A DNA stretch of 40,581 nt from Deferrisomatales bacterium (lineage in GTDB: Bacteria; Desulfobacterota; Deferrisomatia; Deferrisomatales; JARGFW01), in contig JARGFW010000020.1 of assembly GCA_029211085.1 (NCBI GenBank), positions 1 to 40,581 on the forward strand. Direction: 5' to 3'. Positions within the stretch are counted from its first letter, which is position 1. The number at the start of each line of letters is the position of its first letter. The notes under the pieces are model-generated. The model had not been told where the DNA came from. It was given only the letters and a program-made list of their open reading frames with translations, and did no database searches. A program made the position numbers and the translations under genes. Positions 38,930 to 40,581 of this stretch are shown in pieces.

Positions 38930-40581
38930 ATGTCTAAAATCATCGCATCTGCCGCGATCCGGGGCGCGCACGTCATCTACGGCCGCGTCGAGAAGAAGGT
39001 CAACGACGCCATCGCCAAGTTCGGCGCCGACAAGGTGGTCAAGCTGCCCAACACCGGCTACTTCCTGCCGGTGATCTACGCCAACCTGGGCATGAAGGTA
39101 GAGACCCTGGGCGACATGAAGCCGGTGCTCGCCAAGTGCAAAGCGCTGCTGCCCCCCCAGGTCAGCGACGACCTGTGGGTGCCGTACCTGGGCCACACCC
39201 TGGATGCCGGCATGCAGACCCTGTTCTGCTACGACATGGAAGAGGCGCTGAAGTACCTGGAGGACCCGATCCCCTACGTGCTGGGTGAGGACCCCTCCGA
39301 GGACAACATCTGGCTGGGCGCCGCCGACGACGTGATCATGCGCAAGCGCGGCGTGGAGTTCGTGGACGGCTCCGCCCCGGGTTTCGCCGCCGTGGTGGGT
39401 TCCGCCCCGGACAGCGCCACCGCAGCCAAGATCGCCAAGGAACTGCAGGAGAAGGGCATCTACGTGTTCATGGCGGCCGAGCACAACGGCACCACCTTCG
39501 CCGAGCAGTTGGTGGCCGAGGGGGTGCAGGTCGGCTGGCCGACGCGCCTGGTGCCGTTTGGGCGGGACGTCTCCGCCGCGATCCACGCGGTGGGCTTCGC
39601 CACCCGCGCCGCCATGGCCTTCGGCGGCGTACAGCCGGGGGATTTTGCCGGCACCCTGAAGTACAACAAGAACCGCGTGTTCGCGTTCGTGCTGGCGTTG
39701 GGCACGGTCACCGACGAGTGGTACGCAGCCGCTGCGGGCGTCATCAACTACGGCTTCCCGACCATCGCCGACAGCGACATCCCGGAGATCCTGCCCACCG
39801 GCGTGTGCACCTACGAGCATGTGGTCTCCAACATCGCCCACGACGAGATCGTGGCCAAGGCCATCGAAGTGCGCGGCCTGAAGATCCAGATCACCAAGAT
39901 CGATATCCCGGTCTCCCACTCCCCGGCGTTCGAGGGCGAGCGCATCGGCAAGGACGCGATGCACGTTGAGCTGGCCGGCCCCAAGAGCGAGGGCTTCGAG
40001 TTCTGCCAGATGAAGGAACTCGACGAAGTAGTGGACGGCAAGTTCGAGGTGATCGGCCCCGACCTGGCCGACATGGAAGAGGGGGGCCGTTACCCCCTGG
40101 CCATCTGGGTCGAGGTCGCCGGGCGCAACATGCAGCCGGACTTCGAGCCGATCCTCGAGCGCCAGATCCACCATCTGCTCAACGGCGCGGAGGGTGTGCT
40201 GCACATCGGCCAGCGCGACATCGTGTGGATGCGCATCTCGAAAAAGGCGTTCGCCGCCGGCTTCAGCCTCAAGCACTTCGGAACCATCCTGCACGCCAAG
40301 TTCCAGAACCACTTCGGTGCGATCCTGGACAAGGTGCAGGTGAAGATCTACACCGACCCGGCCAAGGTAAAGGAACTCATGGCCGTGGCGCGCGCCACCT
40401 ACAAGGAGCGCGAGGAGCGCCTGGGGTCGATGACCGACGAGAGCATCGACACCTACTACAGCTGCACCCTGTGCCAGTCCTTCGCGCCGGACCACGTGTG
40501 CGTGATCACCCCGGAGCGTCCCGGGCTGTGCGGCGCCTACAACTGGCTCGACGGCAAGGCGGCGTTCGAGATCACCCCCAC
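38930..40581 (+). CDS. acsB: Acetyl-CoA synthase catalytic subunit (3' end outside the window)
   Basis: The frame is open from the ATG at 38930 to the window end, giving 550 residues of an enzyme that usually has about 730. It starts MSKIIASAAIRGAHVIYGRVEKKV and contains the whole N-terminal CODH-binding domain, so it is the bacterial AcsB type rather than the shorter archaeal CdhC. The A-cluster cysteines Cys512, Cys515, Cys524 and Cys534 are visible in YYSCTLCQSF, HVCVITPERPGLCGAYNW; the last pair (CGC motif) lies beyond the window. AcsB makes acetyl-CoA from CO, a methyl group and CoA. The gene is partial only because the window ends. Confidence 0.94.
   Translation, partial: MSKIIASAAIRGAHVIYGRVEKKVNDAIAKFGADKVVKLPNTGYFLPVIYANLGMKVETLGDMKPVLAKCKALLPPQVSDDLWVPYLGHTLDAGMQTLFCYDMEEALKYLEDPIPYVLGEDPSEDNIWLGAADDVIMRKRGVEFVDGSAPGFAAVVGSAPDSATAAKIAKELQEKGIYVFMAAEHNGTTFAEQLVAEGVQVGWPTRLVPFGRDVSAAIHAVGFATRAAMAFGGVQPGDFAGTLKYNKNRVFAFVLALGTVTDEWYAAAAGVINYGFPTIADSDIPEILPTGVCTYEHVVSNIAHDEIVAKAIEVRGLKIQITKIDIPVSHSPAFEGERIGKDAMHVELAGPKSEGFEFCQMKELDEVVDGKFEVIGPDLADMEEGGRYPLAIWVEVAGRNMQPDFEPILERQIHHLLNGAEGVLHIGQRDIVWMRISKKAFAAGFSLKHFGTILHAKFQNHFGAILDKVQVKIYTDPAKVKELMAVARATYKEREERLGSMTDESIDTYYSCTLCQSFAPDHVCVITPERPGLCGAYNWLDGKAAFEITP

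Noticed and set aside
36899-40495. A 1198-codon open frame on the minus strand, antisense to acsA and acsB
   Set aside because: It spans two well-identified genes and the junction between them. Its composition (His, Val, Gly, Asp repeats) is that of a complement shadow of GC-rich codons, and it has no ribosome binding site or motif.

Overview
The window is about 40.6 kb of GC-rich bacterial chromosome with dense, short-spaced genes. The gene families point to an anaerobic, probably metal- or sulfur-respiring member of the Desulfobacterota (former Deltaproteobacteria); this is inference. The supporting families are a bacterial-type Wood-Ljungdahl (acetyl-CoA) locus, a small diheme c-type cytochrome, several HDOD proteins, an HD-GYP protein, a PATAN/DUF4388 receiver fusion and a multi-cysteine chemoreceptor. 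No rRNA, tRNA, CRISPR array, transposase or phage gene was recognised.

Left part (1-8812): a gate-domain membrane protein, two small proteins, a four-module receiver-PATAN-DnaJ-TPR protein, a decayed C-terminal piece of a pyruvate:ferredoxin oxidoreductase beta subunit, an exported metallo-beta-lactamase-fold enzyme, a GAF/HD-GYP c-di-GMP phosphodiesterase candidate, a hairpin-rich leader followed by a diheme cytochrome, a DinB-like protein, and a two-domain macro-like/deoxyribosyltransferase-TIR-like protein that looks like a horizontally acquired NAD- or nucleotide-targeting effector.

Middle part (9028-30762): housekeeping and envelope genes (MATE and EamA transporters, UvrD/PcrA helicase, ClC channel with CBS domains, acyl-CoA dehydrogenase, GT9 heptosyltransferase). 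A signalling cluster follows, with three HDOD proteins, an unrecognised 210-residue protein and a chemoreceptor whose Cache sensor module has been duplicated in tandem and whose linker carries seven cysteines. Then come two predicted outer-membrane barrels, a TIKI/EreA-like exported protein, a perfect bidirectional terminator and a PpiD-like periplasmic chaperone.

Right part (30763-40581): a long regulatory region with three GTGC-type dyads, a good sigma-70-type promoter and a roughly 340-nt leader. It precedes six co-directional carbon-fixation genes: formate-THF ligase (fhs), the ASKHA ferredoxin that reactivates the corrinoid protein (RACo), the nickel-insertion ATPase (cooC), corrinoid protein small subunit (acsD), CO dehydrogenase (acsA/cooS) and acetyl-CoA synthase (acsB, cut by the window end). 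fhs activates formate in the methyl branch. AcsD, with an AcsC not seen here, would carry the methyl group. CODH makes CO and AcsB joins CO, methyl and CoA. RACo and CooC maintain the metal centres. A strong intrinsic terminator lies between fhs and the RACo gene, only 14 nt before the RACo start, so the operon is probably attenuated or has an internal promoter.
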